Part shown: piece by piece, positions 26,030 through 38,616 of the stretch
How the letters are laid out: each line of letters starts with the position of its first letter
How positions within the stretch are numbered: position 1 is the first letter of the stretch
Assembly (NCBI RefSeq): GCF_037975245.1
Contig: NC_092564.1
Coordinates: forward strand, 1,567,984-1,631,983
Direction of reading: 5' to 3'
DNA from: Apostichopus japonicus
Taxonomy: Eukaryota > Echinodermata > Holothuroidea > Aspidochirotida > Stichopodidae
Length of the DNA: 64,000 bases
Program-made: the position numbers and the translations under genes
Notes under the pieces: generated by a model
The model's input: the letters and a program-made list of their open reading frames with translations, nothing else
Database searches by the model: none
What the model was told of the DNA's origin: nothing

Positions 26030-26362
26030 ACAGTCTTGCTTGAGACCAATGCCAGCTCACACGAATTAACAACTTATGCCCTGGCCACACCAAAGTGTGC
26101 CCGATTCAAACAAACCCTCTTTGGGAACTTCAGTGCACCGCATACACGTGTCCCCTGGGGGACACGTACATGCAGCCACAAACCGGTAACGCAACTTTAT
26201 TTACAAGTTCCCTAGCAAGTCCCAATTTATACACCTGGGTGAAAAAAGGCAATGGAGATAAAGTGCCATTCCTACGAACGAAACGTAATTATCTGGTCAG
26301 GACTCGAACCTGCAAACGTTAGATCACAAGTCCACTGCTTTAACCACTTGACAACAACGCTG
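26030..26362 (-). mobile_element. tRNA-derived SINE inserted at the end of the 63-bp array
   Basis: On the minus strand the 5' end shows an A-box-like AAGTGGTTAAAGCAGTGG and B-box CAGGTTCGAGTCC (complement of 26300-26312), then a body with CACCCAGGTGTATAAATTGG. Array units resume at 26360-26440, so the SINE entered pre-existing repeat DNA. Confidence 0.7.
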
Positions 26363-26440
26363 TCATAGGGTTAAAGGTATCATCTTCATAGCAATTAGTA
26401 CAACCGTCATGTACTAGTAATGCTTCATAGGGTTAAAGGT
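26360..26440. repeat. Displaced last units of the 63-bp array
   Basis: CATAGGGTTAAAGGT followed by ATCTTCATAGCAATTAGTAC is the array unit, cut off from the main block by the SINE. Confidence 0.8.
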
Positions 26441-27619
26441 AGAATATTAAAAGAAATGGAAAATTGTACTATCATGGGAGTATCACAAACATTAATGGAA
26501 AGCACCGTTTTACAATTATCATTTTAAATACGAATGATTTCACAATTTGTTATGACCTTTAGCAGATCACAACAACTGCAATAACTAAATGCATAAAAAC
26601 ATGAAGTAGTTTATCATATATGAATATTGTTAATGAACTGTCATAGTTACTGATTGTAGCTAAACTTTATTATCTGGCGGTGACTCATATATTTAATTAT
26701 CGAAATAGACTGAATCACGTCTCGTGTATGGAGCTACACCGCTTAATCGGTTATCAGCAATAAAACACCAGAATCCGAAGTGCTCAGACCTCTATATATC
26801 TGTACTTTTTACCACATTTCAATGTTTAACCATAAGATATCTGTGTCCACTAAATTAATTTTCATATGATGCAGGTCCTTAAAAAACAACGTCATTAGTG
26901 TAAGTAGTTCCTCAATACCAATCACTCATATTTTGAGAAATAACCTTAAGAATGAAATCATCAATTAAGGGGGCTTAACTGCTTAGTTAATCACACAGAC
27001 AATTAGATCAGCTCATATATTCGAGAACTCGTATGGAAATATGTAAGATTATCATGGCTACAAATAACGTCTTTTATAATGTACCGCAAAGTTGTAGAGA
27101 ACAGTTAGTATTGAATATTTTCCGTAGATGGATGCTTTGTTTACAAGTTAAAAGTAGCATTTCATTTTGCAGAGCAGACATTAATACTTAAGCCCATACC
27201 GTTGAGTTGTCATTATCATAGCTTCAAACTTGCTTCTACCTGCTTGCATCTGCATGGATGACGAAGTGCGTTGATCGAAATTCTTTTCTATTCGCGAGTT
27301 TCAGAAGAAATAATCAAATCGACATCAAAAATATTAGATAATGAAATTAAACGCGGAGAAAGGGTTACTTTCCGACGGTTATATACACTTGAATCTATGA
27401 ACGGAGAAAACACATATTAATGTATTTATTCAAGAAAACTGTGTCACTCAGATTGCAAGTTTTAGTAGAATTTGATTTTTGGGCAGGTGTGTAGATTGCC
27501 AGATCACTGAAAACTTGCTTACATTAGAAACAAATCAATTGATTTGATGTATTACGATTACGTGGCTGTATGCAAGTACAATCATTACATCAAACCTGGG
27601 CTTTTACAGCTGTTGATGG
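26441..27619. other. Upstream region of A3; no gene seen
   Basis: No exon or repeat recognised. Confidence 0.4.
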
Positions 27620-27627
27620 TATAGATA
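27620..27627 (+). promoter_or_regulatory. Possible TATA element of cassette A3
   Basis: TATAGATA lies 75 bp upstream of the A3 ATG. This cassette lacks a TATA-like box at the usual 52-55 bp, so the call is weak. Confidence 0.25.
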
Positions 27628-27694
27628 TTTTACAATCTTCCTACGTAGAGCTAATCTTTGATCAACATTTGGTCAACAAAATCATACTTCAACC

Positions 27695-28340
27695 ATGAAG
27701 TTGTGGTTAATATTTCTCACCTTTCTTTTACCAATGATGGTAACAACGATTCCACCTATTCGAGTCAGTTTTCTATTTAGTGAAACTGGTCAGACATTGG
27801 ATGTTACACAATTGGGCCCTGCTATCGACATAGCGTTGAAGAAAGTATCTGATCAAGTTGATAAAGGGGAATTACTAAACTTTACTTTTACAAAGTTTGA
27901 GAGAACAACTGTGCGAGGTGGACAAGTCATCGGAGTGGGACTCGTGGCAGACCTCGTTCAAATGCAGGACATTAATGTCGTCTTTGGACCTGGTACCAGT
28001 GCAGAGATGTTCAGTATAGCGGATCTGGTAGCCTACTGGAACATTCCTGCTATTACAGGAGGTGCAATTACATCCGATCTTGAGGACAGGACGCGGTTTA
28101 CAACCTTTACTCGAACTTCCTTTCGAGCTGAAGCAATGGCAAATTTCCTGTCTTCTTTGTTTGGTAAATACAATTGGACAATTTGTAGTGTTTTGTATAC
28201 ACGTCGCGGGATCTTTAACTTACTATCGAATGCTGTTCTGGGCGTTCTGGATCGAGATAAGATTAAAATCATTCCTTTGTCGATTGACGATCGACCAAAT
28301 GTTACGGTGTTGATCAACGAGACGAAAAAAGATTCTCGAA
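27695..28340 (+). CDS. Cassette A3: first exon, ANF-receptor-type ligand-binding N-lobe (diverged)
   Basis: The exon has 215 codons plus one base, donor CGAA/GTAAGT (GT at 28341), same phase as the others. Signal peptide about residues 1-18 (MKLWLIFLTFLLPMMVTT). It aligns along its length with A1/A2 at roughly 60% identity by eye: LDVTQLGPAIDIAL, VADLVQ, DLVAYWNIPAITGGAI, DRTRFTTFTRTS and a W-x-x-C at 161-164. Like A1/A2 it lacks the receptor-disulfide cysteines (FGPGTSAEM). Sequons at N62, N160, N202 and N208. It is intact although far more diverged than A1 and A2 are from each other, which argues for long-term constraint. No later exons are in view. Confidence 0.82.
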
Positions 28341-31300
28341 GTAAGTTTTTGTTCTAAATGTATATTCTTTAGGTATACTCCAATGGGTTGTTAAACCGCG
28401 AACATCATAATTATATTATGCGATTATTTCATTAGCTGTCTTTCTAGCATCTCTCTAATCGTTGGTTCTCTAGAGAGAAACAATTAGTTTTCTTTAGCAA
28501 CTGCGAAGATGATACGGTAGTCTCATGGCCGCTTTGCATCTCGCTCTGCCCCCGTGTCCATAAATCTCCGGGGGATACCCATGCCTGTTATTCTCTACTG
28601 CACATCATCATCGCACCCATTTCAATACCACAAACAGAACCCGACATTCCTTTGTTCAAAGTTCCCGAGTTCAAAGTGTAACCAAGCCCTCAAATGAATG
28701 CAGTGGTTTCGACGCCCCGACACAGGTTTGAGTTGGGGTGGGGGAAGGAGTCGTACCCTTGTTCAGCGTTGCTGAACGTGCCGTCTACATGCCCCTGTAT
28801 TGTTCATCCTTGCGGCCCAGGGTTCGAGGGGCTACCTATGGGACCATAGTATAGTTGTGTGGAACGGGAGCTTTGAAAACGTCTGGAAGTTAGACCTTTG
28901 TGAAGTCTCAGGACCAAAGGTAAATTAATTGTGATCTCCTATTTCACGCTTTGAGGCCGATTTAAAGCTCATTGTTCTAAAAGCTATTAATGGCCCCGTG
29001 AACCCCCCCCCCCCCCCCATGGTTTTTTTGATCAGCTACCACCGCCAAAGATATTGATTGACGGGCCTCCCGCTTTATATGCGGTTACCATAACCACTAG
29101 GCTATGGACGCTGATTGAATGTCTAGAGGTTCGAAACCGGTAAAGAAGGTCGTAATTCCACTGTAGGCGTTTGTCACCTGTATCGAACAAAACACCCCCC
29201 CCCCCCACACACACACAACATAGAACCTTCTTTTTTAATATCCTGTTGAGATTAATTTTAACAGAAATGGTATAATATTCAAACTACTCGACAAGCATCG
29301 ATGCAAACGTCTCGTTTGGTTTGATAGTTTTACTGAATCGTCACTATGATATTTTCTGAGTAGACGGAAGTCAAAGCCAATTGTCTAACCAAGAAAGATT
29401 TTACAGAGACTTTTAAAGGGCAGTTGATTGGACTCCTCATTTCCAAAAAAATGATCATATTCCAGCCTAACCCACTAAAGATTATTCTTTCCCAAATAGC
29501 TGCAACTTATATATATATGATATTTGAGGTTTACTGTAAACTGTAAATAAATCTTACTTGTAAATTATAGGCAGGCCCTGGATTTAACTGAAAGGAATAT
29601 ATAGAATACATTCTGGATGGTTGAATGTACAAGATTATACAAGGTCGAAACTACATAACTACCGTACTATATTTGAATAATCTTGTTTAAGAAACAGATT
29701 AACTGTGAATATTGAAGTTTATTTTTAATTGCAGAGACCTGGCGGTTAAGTGTAAGATGTACATTGAAAAGACGAAACTACATAAACAACCGTACTGTAT
29801 TTGTGTAATCTTGTGTAAGAAACCAATAAACCGACAATGATTAAATTTGACTTTGCACGAATGATGTGACAATTTCGATGTACCAACTTAATTTTGTAAA
29901 GGTTTTACACGCTGCTATTGCCGCACAGTTACAATGCAGGCGTATTTAGAGGTTGTATGTATATAGACAAACATGTTCATGAATCATGATAGAAGCGTCA
30001 ACAATGTTTTAATGACATAATTCATTACATGCTACATTTTAGAATAAGATTTCTTATTATATAACTGAATGTAGTAGATGCCTACAAAGGCTGACTTTGT
30101 AAGATACACCACAAAATGGCGGAAGGCAATAAAGTACGCCCACTTGGGATAGTCAGAAGCAGGGGCTGCTGAAATGGTTCAGTGGATTAGGGGGGGGGGT
30201 TGGTCTAGCGGGGGGCACGCAGCGGGAAACGTTATTAATATTCTGAGGGCACCTCACAACATTGCCCAAAACTTTCCGACAAAATCGATCTGTGCATTTC
30301 GTATAAAAATTATAGTATTTGAATTTGTTCAACAAAAGGGCACTTATTTAATTACATAAATGCCAAAGATGCACTTCTATGGTACCAACAAAGGTCATGA
30401 AGATTAACATCCATTTGTTAAAATGTATGTCAGTTCGTATTCATGGTTATCAACCCATGCTGTCTGTCTAATATTTTATTTCGACAGATTTTCCCCGATT
30501 CTATTTTTTATTGCAAAGTACTGCATAATTATTAGAAGTTAATTAGGAAGAATCAGGATGACCATGCAATGACCTAGTTTAAGCTTTCGGGATAAATCTC
30601 ATAATAAAAGCAAAAAGAAACAAGAAAGAAAGGAAGAACTGAAAATGGACGGAGAACGCCTCGATATTTATACGTATATGCTTAACATGTCATTAATTAT
30701 GCTAATTGACTTAATTGTAACTGACCAAGGGTTTATCGAGAATGGGAACAGTTCATTTTGGTATTTCATTAATTTTTTCCAAGTAATTGAGGAGAACTTT
30801 ACTCTTTTCCTTCTTCACCCCCTTGTTTATTAAGCTAAGCTTAGCTTCAAAGTAACTATAAAAAGCATATAGCTTATATGCGGCAGCTTTTATAGTCTTG
30901 TCAGGGAGGCTGGGTTTTAAAAAAAATCTTTTTCGACACTTTACATTCTCAATACAGCTTTACCCTGTTTATGAAGGTCAACACAGAAAGATAAGAATAA
31001 AGACGATGAAAATCTGTCCTACACGTCTAGCGAATTAAGCTACCAATACGCGTTCTAGTGGACAGCATTGGTCAATGCGTCCATGAATCCTATGAAGTCA
31101 CATTTGGTAGAAATTATACAGGCAACATATGGAAGATAAAGAAAACGCGCGCAATGCAAGCATGTTTATTCGACCGTTTTCGTGGCTGAGGATGATAACA
31201 CACAACATATTGTGTGCTCAATCACTCATTATAAACCTATCTGAAGAAGGCTGGGTAGTCCGACGGGGGAGGGGGGTTGATGGGGTGGGTATGGGGTACA

Positions 31301-32094
31301 CATATAAGACTGCGTGAATAGGCTAGCAAAGCTTGTCTATGGTACAATACGTTCATGAAAATGAACCTATCCTCCGTTAACATCCCGTTTTTCAATCGAG
31401 ACTTTGAAACATAAAATCTGTACCGTACATACATTTGCTGTAAACCTGGATAGTTATCATCTGTTACGTAGTGATCAGCTGTACTCGATTCTAAACTTGG
31501 GGGTAGGTGCGGGGGGGGGGGGGGTGGGGATATCCGTGACTGATTAAGGTTAAGGAGCTGAACCTTTAGGGAAAAGCCAGATATGAATCAATGATTTTTA
31601 AACGGCCACGGTTGGCCCTGGGGTCATAGAAAGCGAAGCACATGTAGAGAGGTGCAGAGGTCCTCGTCATCACTGCGCTGTCCCATTCTTAATCAACAAT
31701 TACTTGTCCTCCGAATGAGCTGAATGGGCCTGGTAATGCCACTCCCCTTGGACTATTGGGGCGCTACCCATCGCTACATGCATTAAAGGCGATACACTTG
31801 CAAAATTCTGCTTTGATTGGGAAGGAGAATAGAATAATTAAGAAGAAGAGTATCATTTTGATTTGAAGCAAATAATTATACCCGAAGTTATTAAATGAAT
31901 ATAATGAATGTGGAGCTCACTAAATATTCCGTTGACCAATATCGGGAGGCGAAAACATGAATCAAATAGAAGATCAAATAGTAAGGACCGAAAAAATACA
32001 AATAAAAGAATTGGATCTATGTAAATTTACAGTGCAGATCCACATTTACGTATTAATAAAAAAAAAAACCAAAATACAGAATCAACACTGAAGT
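28341..32094. other. A3 intron/intergenic with small repeats
   Basis: No continuation exon found. Holds C- or G-runs (about 29002, 29196, 30190, 31510), a tRNA-like fragment (29035-29115), a short diverged duplication (about 29630-29700 resembling 29760-29825) and a possible MITE fragment near 30155-30345 whose GGGCACCTC...TTGCCCAAA resembles the family at 36289. Confidence 0.45.
29035..29115 (-). repeat. tRNA-like SINE fragment
   Basis: On the minus strand AGCCTAGTGGTTATGGTAAC, then CGCATATAAAGCGGGAGGCC, matches the element at 80-188. The expected B box is missing on its 3' side, so it is truncated. Confidence 0.35.
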
Positions 32095-33899
32095 TCAGAT
32101 ATTCTTACCTTGAAAAAACAAATTGTTCATTCATTGATAGACATCTCTCCTGATTTGGTTCCCAATTTTGCATGGTTCGTGACTTGGACTTACTAGCAAG
32201 GATTTATCTAGGTTATCTTAATCCTGGACTGGCTTCCGCACTCGAATTGTTAGGAATATAAACTGGCAAAAGGTTGTAAGAACACGTTCTGAATTCAGTA
32301 CATTAATGAATCGGTTTCTTCTACAAGAGTACAGCGACACAATAGTGCATGTACTTCCGTCCTTATAATACATATACTAAAACACGTACACGCGATTTAC
32401 GATGAAATTCAATATGGAGCGTAAATCGGTTTCTTACGCATGGGATATACAAAGACAGTAGTTTATCTAGTTTCGTCATTACAATGTACATCTTACACGG
32501 AAACACGTATCCGCGATTATCGACAAAATTCAATATTTATACATGAAAATAAAGACAGCACTTTAGATGTTCGCGTCCTTGTAACGTTTATTTTACACTA
32601 AACCACATATCTACAGTTCACGGACGATCTAATGTGAATGAATGTACACACAATTGTATCATATATTTTTCTGCGATACTATTTGAGAACTTTCAATCTT
32701 CATTTTCTTCCAATATTACCATGCGAATTTCTTCTGAAGACAGAATTTTGTGACGCACTAGTAAAATGTAGGTTTCCGAACATTAGTTCTAAGTAAATAA
32801 GAAAAAAAAACTGGGTGGGCAAAATATGACAGTTGCCCTTACGGTTATTTATTCTTTTTGACTTCGTTGTTCAGTATGGCTAAATGAGCCAATTCTATTC
32901 GTCTATTGTTGCATATTTAACTATAGGTTTGCAACCTACAAGTGTCTGTATTTAAGCTATTGTGTTTACGGTAATTTAATTAAGTTAATTATACCATCCA
33001 CCAGACTGATGAAAATTGACGACAAAGAGAAGTATGGCTTCTAATACGTGTATGTTTAACGAAGAACATCTGGCTTAGTTAGAAGATTTATTTACTTGTA
33101 CAGTCATTGACAACAAAGAATATAAATGACTTCTATTGTAATACATGAACATCACCTGTAATGAGCTTTCCAACAATTCTTGTTAGATTCAATTTCGGAA
33201 GTTGAAAAAATGTAGCTGGTCTGAAACGGAACACGCAGAAATGGTTAATTGAATTAAACGGTCGTCTGCGGTGCTCATTGGACAACTTGTTGCATGCCAA
33301 CATTTCTTACAAGAACTTATGGCCTAGTCAGTCACCCGAATGATATTTGGAGCAATTTCGTTGGCTTTCCAAGGACAGTGTATGACGCTTTTTGCTTTTT
33401 CTGCTTCAACCTAAACAATTTTTTTAAACAATTTCATGCAAAATGAGGTCTCCATTAAGTCATTGATGTGTAAAGATACTTATAATAGGTACGCCATTTT
33501 ACTATTGAAACAAATAGAGAGAAAAAGGAACAGTTCTTTGGGAGGAAAGAAACAAGAGGAACATTGTTTTCTATTTCAAACCTGCAAGGACAGTGAAAGT
33601 GATTTTACTTCACCGAGTAAGTGTTTTTCAGACATATTGAACGGGTCTGTACGTCATAAGTAAATCTTCGATTTTAAACTCTCCTGAGTATATTTTATCG
33701 TCCTATGATTGCATCCATCCAATAATATGGCGAATCAATTTTAAACCACTAAAGTCAAGAAAAGTGCTACGGATTTATGAGACAATCAAAGTTGACACAA
33801 ATTTCGGATGAATTGTTTAGGGTTCAGATATATCTATAGAGCTTATTCCCAAAGTATCTTGGTTTCATGTGTTCGGTTTAATGGTTTTCTTGCGCAGAA

Positions 33900-33908
33900 T
33901 ATATATAA
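33900..33908 (+). promoter_or_regulatory. TATA box of cassette B1
   Basis: TATATATAA starts 53 bp upstream of the ATG at 33953, giving a predicted leader of about 20 nt. Confidence 0.6.
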
Positions 33909-33952
33909 TGAGAGAACATTTGACTTTGTAGAGATATTTGAAAGCTCAAAAG

Positions 33953-34628
33953 ATGGCGAATGACATCATAAGTTACCGTTTCTTCTTATTGTTGTTTTGT
34001 GTTCACTGTAATTATTCTTCACGACCCGAAGTAAAACTTGGATTATTGTTTAACGGAAATGGTTCCGCTCTGGATCAAAGCCAGTTAAAACCACCCGTTG
34101 ACGTCGCCATTGAAATGATAACTAAAGGTGTCGAAGATGGAGTTTATCTGAACTTTTCGATAACGTCGGTTGTCGGCGAAACGTTAAGGTATTGTACATA
34201 TTCTTTACCTAATGTCGGAGTTGGACTGTTTAGTCAAATGGTAAACGAGGAACAAATTTCCGCTCTAATTGGTCACGTATGTAGTACTGAAATGACAGGC
34301 ATTGGTGATCTAGCCGCATTTCTTAATATTCCTACTATTAGTGGTGGGGCAACAGCTAGTGATTTCGATAGCAAATCAAGATTCTCTACCTTAACTCGGA
34401 CGGCGTACAAATCCGAATCTATAGCGAAATTTCTCTCTATACTATTTTCCCTCTATAAATGGAAAAGATGTGCCATGCTTATACGATCCCGTGGATACTT
34501 TACTCTGGTCTCCCCTTCCATTGTGGAGGAGTTGCGAGTAAGAAAAAATTATACCTTAAACATGGTTGTTACAGATAATTTTGAAACTGGCAAGGAAGCC
34601 TTATCGGTGGCTATCTCAGAGGCAAGAG
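33953..34628 (+). CDS. Cassette B1: first exon, ANF-receptor-type ligand-binding N-lobe
   Basis: I take the ATG at 33953 (AAGATGGCG), not the in-frame TTG at 33938, because this is a eukaryotic gene and the TATA spacing fits. The exon has 225 codons plus one base to donor AGAG/GTATGT (GT at 34629). Signal peptide about 1-19 (MANDIISYRFFLLLFCVHC). N-lobe landmarks: VKLGLLFNGNG (27-37), C81 and C110 (29 apart, as for the first natriuretic-receptor disulfide), GDLAAFLNIPTISGGA (118-133), RFSTLTRTA (143-151), W160-K-R-C163. Sequons N20, N36, N67 and N189. About 98% identical to B2. Unspliced, the frame would run 20 more codons into the intron. Receptor role follows from the family; ligand and signalling partner are unknown. 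Confidence 0.85.
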
Positions 34629-34629
34629 G

Positions 34630-34930
34630 TATGTTTCTTTATTCATTGTTTGAATTGTATATTGCACAATGTACATTGTTCATTGTATAGTATTCTGTGT
34701 ACAGTGTAACAGTGTACTATGTGCAGTGTACTGCGTACACTGACAGGTGTACATTAAACATTTTACAGAGCATATTGGATATTGTGCATTGCATATTGTA
34801 CGTTATAGTGTACTTTGTACAGTGTAATTTGTACAGTGTAACAATGTACTTCGTGCATTGTACTGCGTACAGTGTCTGGTGTACATTAAACATTTTATAT
34901 TGTATACTGCATGTTGCCTTTTATGGACCG
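34630..34930 (+). repeat. TGTA-rich degenerate repeat just inside the B1 intron
   Basis: Variants of TGTACA, AGTGTAC and CATTGTAC repeat for about 300 bp directly after the donor. Similar tracts follow B2 and B3. An AATAAA hexamer stands at 34951-34956. Confidence 0.8.
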
Positions 34931-34956
34931 CCATGCCCTGAACTTAAGTAAATAAA

Positions 34957-36280
34957 GTAATAATTAGTTGGGTGGGAATAATCTTTCAAAATATATTACG
35001 ATCCCGTTTATTGAGATAAAACAAAGGAGTTTAAACCTGTAAAAACCATGCGATCAGAGCTTCTAAAAATAAATTATATCTTCTGTAGATCCTTTTTGTC
35101 TCTAGCAACGAAATCAGACAATACTATTCGTGTTATAATGTTCTCAAAATTGGAGGACTTGGTTGTGTACAAGAAGAACATTCTTCGATGGCATTTTCTT
35201 CATCAACTACTTGATATTTTACTCTCTTAAAGTCTTTTAAGATCATTTAAGTTTCCTGTACTTACACTTTAGAAACAAGTCAAAACTGTTTGTACATGGT
35301 CAAGTATGAACTCTTCCAGGAAAGGAAAAAACAATGATAATTTATATGCCATATGTTCATTCTCAACGGGCACAAATGTAAGAAGGAGCGTACTTGAACA
35401 TTTCTCATCTTCACTTGTGTTTGGTTCTATTTTTTTTGGGGGGGGGGTTGTTTAATTTAATTACATTAATAACGACTTGTAAACATTTATCAATAATGGT
35501 AGTCTAACTCTAGCTTCCTGTGAGAGTTTGTTAACCACGGAAAGTTCAATTATTATATCTGAACTACGACTCGCAAGATCAGAAGGGTCTTAAAATTATT
35601 TTATGCAACAATCCATTATAATTTTATTAACTGGTCTTTCATTAATTTAACATTTTGATATAACATGCATTATCATTCAAAATACGAGAAGAAGAGTAAA
35701 AATCGTCATAAACTTACGTGAAACATTCAATAGTTTATTTTCGCCAATCGGTAACGTATTATTATTTTTTGGTTTCGTTGGTTTGGTCTATCATTCTCAT
35801 CAACCCCAGTGGCAAGCTCCGTCTTCTGAACCCTCCACCATATGTTACAGGGAGCCTCATCCCGTAACATTACTACATTGCTAACCAGTTATAGTTGAAT
35901 TCAAAAGAGAAACTGTTAGAACCACCACTTGAATGCATGTTTTTATTGCTTTGTAAACATATCGATGTATACACTTATTTCATTAAAAATGATGATGTAA
36001 ATTAATGCAATTTATTAACTTTCAATAAACGATTTTGCACAAACGTTGGATCCAAATATCAACATGGCGTAATTTATAATACTAAGGGTAATTATGAAAA
36101 GCTAACATTAAAGTTAACCAATATATTCAGCCATGATAAAAAGTCAACCAAGATAGAGCCTAGGATCGAAAACTAAGTAATATGATCCACTCTCAACCCA
36201 GTCACCTTACATTGATACTGTAACCATGTGATCATGACAGTGTTACGTCAAGTGAGGTATCACGAGTCACTTCTATATAA
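34957..36280. other. B1 intron/intergenic; no gene seen
   Basis: Aligns with 47350-48340 of duplicate III. In duplicate II most of the 34990-35680 part is missing. No exon recognised. Confidence 0.5.
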
Positions 36281-36288
36281 GGGAGTAG

Positions 36289-36780
36289 CATAGGCGTAGG
36301 AGGCGGGGGCTGGGGGGCTGTAGCCCCCCAACCAATATTTTTGGTGAAAATTCGGCCAATATGGTGAGAAGAAGAAACAATTTGCACTGTGTTTTTCAAT
36401 TTTTTTGGTGAAAATTTGGGCAATATGGTGAGAATTTTTCGGGCACCTACTGAAAGAAGAATAATTTGCAATGTGTTTTTCAATGGTTAAACTCATATTA
36501 TTATTTAATTTATCGTTATTATTGTAACGACTTCTCCAATAATTATAACCAATATGGAAGGGTAATAACACAAAAAATATAACCAAAATTGTCAACATCT
36601 TATTGTGCATGTCATATAAGCATTCATCAGTTGTCGGCATGTGATGTATTAACCGATGAATGCCTATATGATAGCACATTACGGTGTTGAACGCGCGCGT
36701 AGCGCGCGAAAAAATGTTGGTTATATTTTTCGGGCAAGTCGTTACAGCCCCCCAAATCAAATTAGGCTCCTACGCCTATG
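36289..36780. mobile_element. MITE with 8-bp duplication and confirmed empty sites
   Basis: Terminal inverted repeats CATAGGCGTAGGAG and CTCCTACGCCTATG bound 492 bp. The 8-bp repeats GGGAGTAG flank it at 36281-36288 and 36781-36788. The matching places in the other two duplicates (about 40863 and 48345) read straight through with a single copy of the site, so the insertion post-dates the duplication. No transposase frame. Confidence 0.85.
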
Positions 36781-36788
36781 GGGAGTAG

Positions 36789-38064
36789 ACACATGATCTC
36801 GGTTAAAAGCAGGTGAGATATCCACTGGATACTGTGTATCTGAAAAGGGCACATATAATTGCCATGATCTTAGCCAAGAATATAACCATGTACATGACTT
36901 GGCGGACTCGAACGGACTGGGCTCCGAGTGCTCCAGCTCTGCAATATATATACATGTAACAACAACAACAACCAAAGTTGACAACTCCATACCAACACGC
37001 GCAGTGGAGATATGAAATCCCTTAATTGATTACATGAAGGGATAGTCACGTCGCGATGCAACACACTCATGGGACTGTATTGGATGACGAGACTGTGCTT
37101 ACGCAATTTTCGTCTAACGTTTATTAATATTCATAATTGATAGTTTTTAGTGTGCGTTACCTTCAATGTAGTTAGCTAAGAGGCACAGCCATGATAATAC
37201 TGTCAGACTTTAACACTCCCGACTGAAAAGGGACTCGGGCGGAGACTGTCCTAGATCTCTGTCTTTAATACTCTGTTGTCAGTGTGAATTCGTGCTCCAA
37301 TTGCCGAGAACGTGTATTTGCGGTACGCCTTCCCCTCTCCAAGTCTTAATGGCGGCAACCGAGGAGAGGTAACAGCAAGTGGGCTGGAGTGTTTTCAGAG
37401 GATAAGTGTGTGCATGTCATAACAATTAGAGGAACAAACAAATTTGCCTAAACTGGAAGATGTCGCAAAGTCTACATCCTAGACGACATTTCTAACAATG
37501 TCTTGTAGCTCATAACATCTCTCCTAAGCTTACAACCTTGGTTGTGGGGAGTGGGCGGTTAGACGGTTTAGGCGAATGTGTAGTTAGGTTGAACAAGCTA
37601 CGACATTTGAGGAAATTGAGGAAATTGAATAACTAATTTTGTTCAGGGAATCCCTGGTTGGCCGAAGTGGTTGAGATTCATAATTTAATTAGTTGAGATG
37701 AATATTAAAGGGTACCGAGGCGGTTTACGTGGCTGAATAAGTTAAGGAGGTTGAACTGGTTAAGGTTGTTGAAGCGGCTGTGTTCGCTGACAAGTAGAAA
37801 GGTTATGGGGATTGAGATGGTGGGGGCTGTTGAGAGTTTGAGTAGTTCATGGATTGATGTTTCATGTCTTTCACGCGCTGCACCAACATACACTAAGACT
37901 AGTTAAGTCATTCTAGAGAGCAATCAACCCATTTCTCATTTAGTCAGTGACGAATCTGTTGATCCCGTACAAATGTGCGCGTAACTCTGTTTGCATAGGT
38001 TATGTGCAACGACATTGGCGTTCCATATTTAGTATTCTTTCCATTTTCTATAAAAGAATTGCAT
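36789..38064. other. Duplicon spacer; no gene seen
   Basis: Aligns with 40865-41945 and 48350-49560. Contains GGTTGA/GGTTAAGG-like short repeats at 37640-37830. No intact frame. Confidence 0.5.
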
Positions 38065-38375
38065 CAAAACACTCACACAAAAGGTATCAATAATGTGCCA
38101 GGAGTAAGCTATGATATTTTAAACAATCACGACATTTGGACTTTCTTTTCATCCGCTTGTATTTCCTGAGGCTGAAAGCATTGCCAATCTGGAACATTCA
38201 TGTCCTTACTGGTGCGGCAGTATCAACAACTCTTGATGATTGCTATTGAAGATTTCTTACATCGAGGTCTTAATCATATTAATTGGAAGCATTGTGCTCT
38301 TTTTTTTTGTTATCCCAAATAGAAGATACCATAAAGCCTTTGATTCGGTCTGGTGTCCTTCTTAGCTGAAATTTA
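38065..38375 (+). pseudogene. Decayed C-type receptor exon (relic 1)
   Basis: GGTATCAATAATGTGCCAGG, TTTTAAACAATCACGACAT, GCTGAAAGCATTGCC, CTTACTGGTGCGGCAGTATC and AATTGGAAGCATTGTGCTCT follow, in order, the corresponding parts of C1 (about 60990-61320). Internal deletions remove the segment encoding the [12 protein letters not shown] region. Stops and frameshifts abolish coding. It lies about 3.5 kb downstream of B1. Confidence 0.8.
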
Positions 38376-38616
38376 AGTAATTGAAGTTCTGATATCATTG
38401 GGAGAGAAAAACATAAGCAAACATATCGAAATAATCATGAAATTAAGAAGAATTAAGTGAACTAGATGTTATTATTATTATTTACCCTGTATTTTAGTTT
38501 GATATTATGCCTTCCCCAATTCAAAGCTAGCTTACATTACACTATAGACATTCCATCTACATATTCAGCATGCAGTGAATTCACCATTTACACTGGACTG
38601 TAGCCAGGAATTCTGA

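Noticed and set aside
33938-33952. Earlier start of the B cassettes at an in-frame TTG (also 39269 and 46345)
   Set aside because: A eukaryotic gene should start at ATG. The ATG 15 bases later has a good context and fits the TATA spacing and signal peptide.
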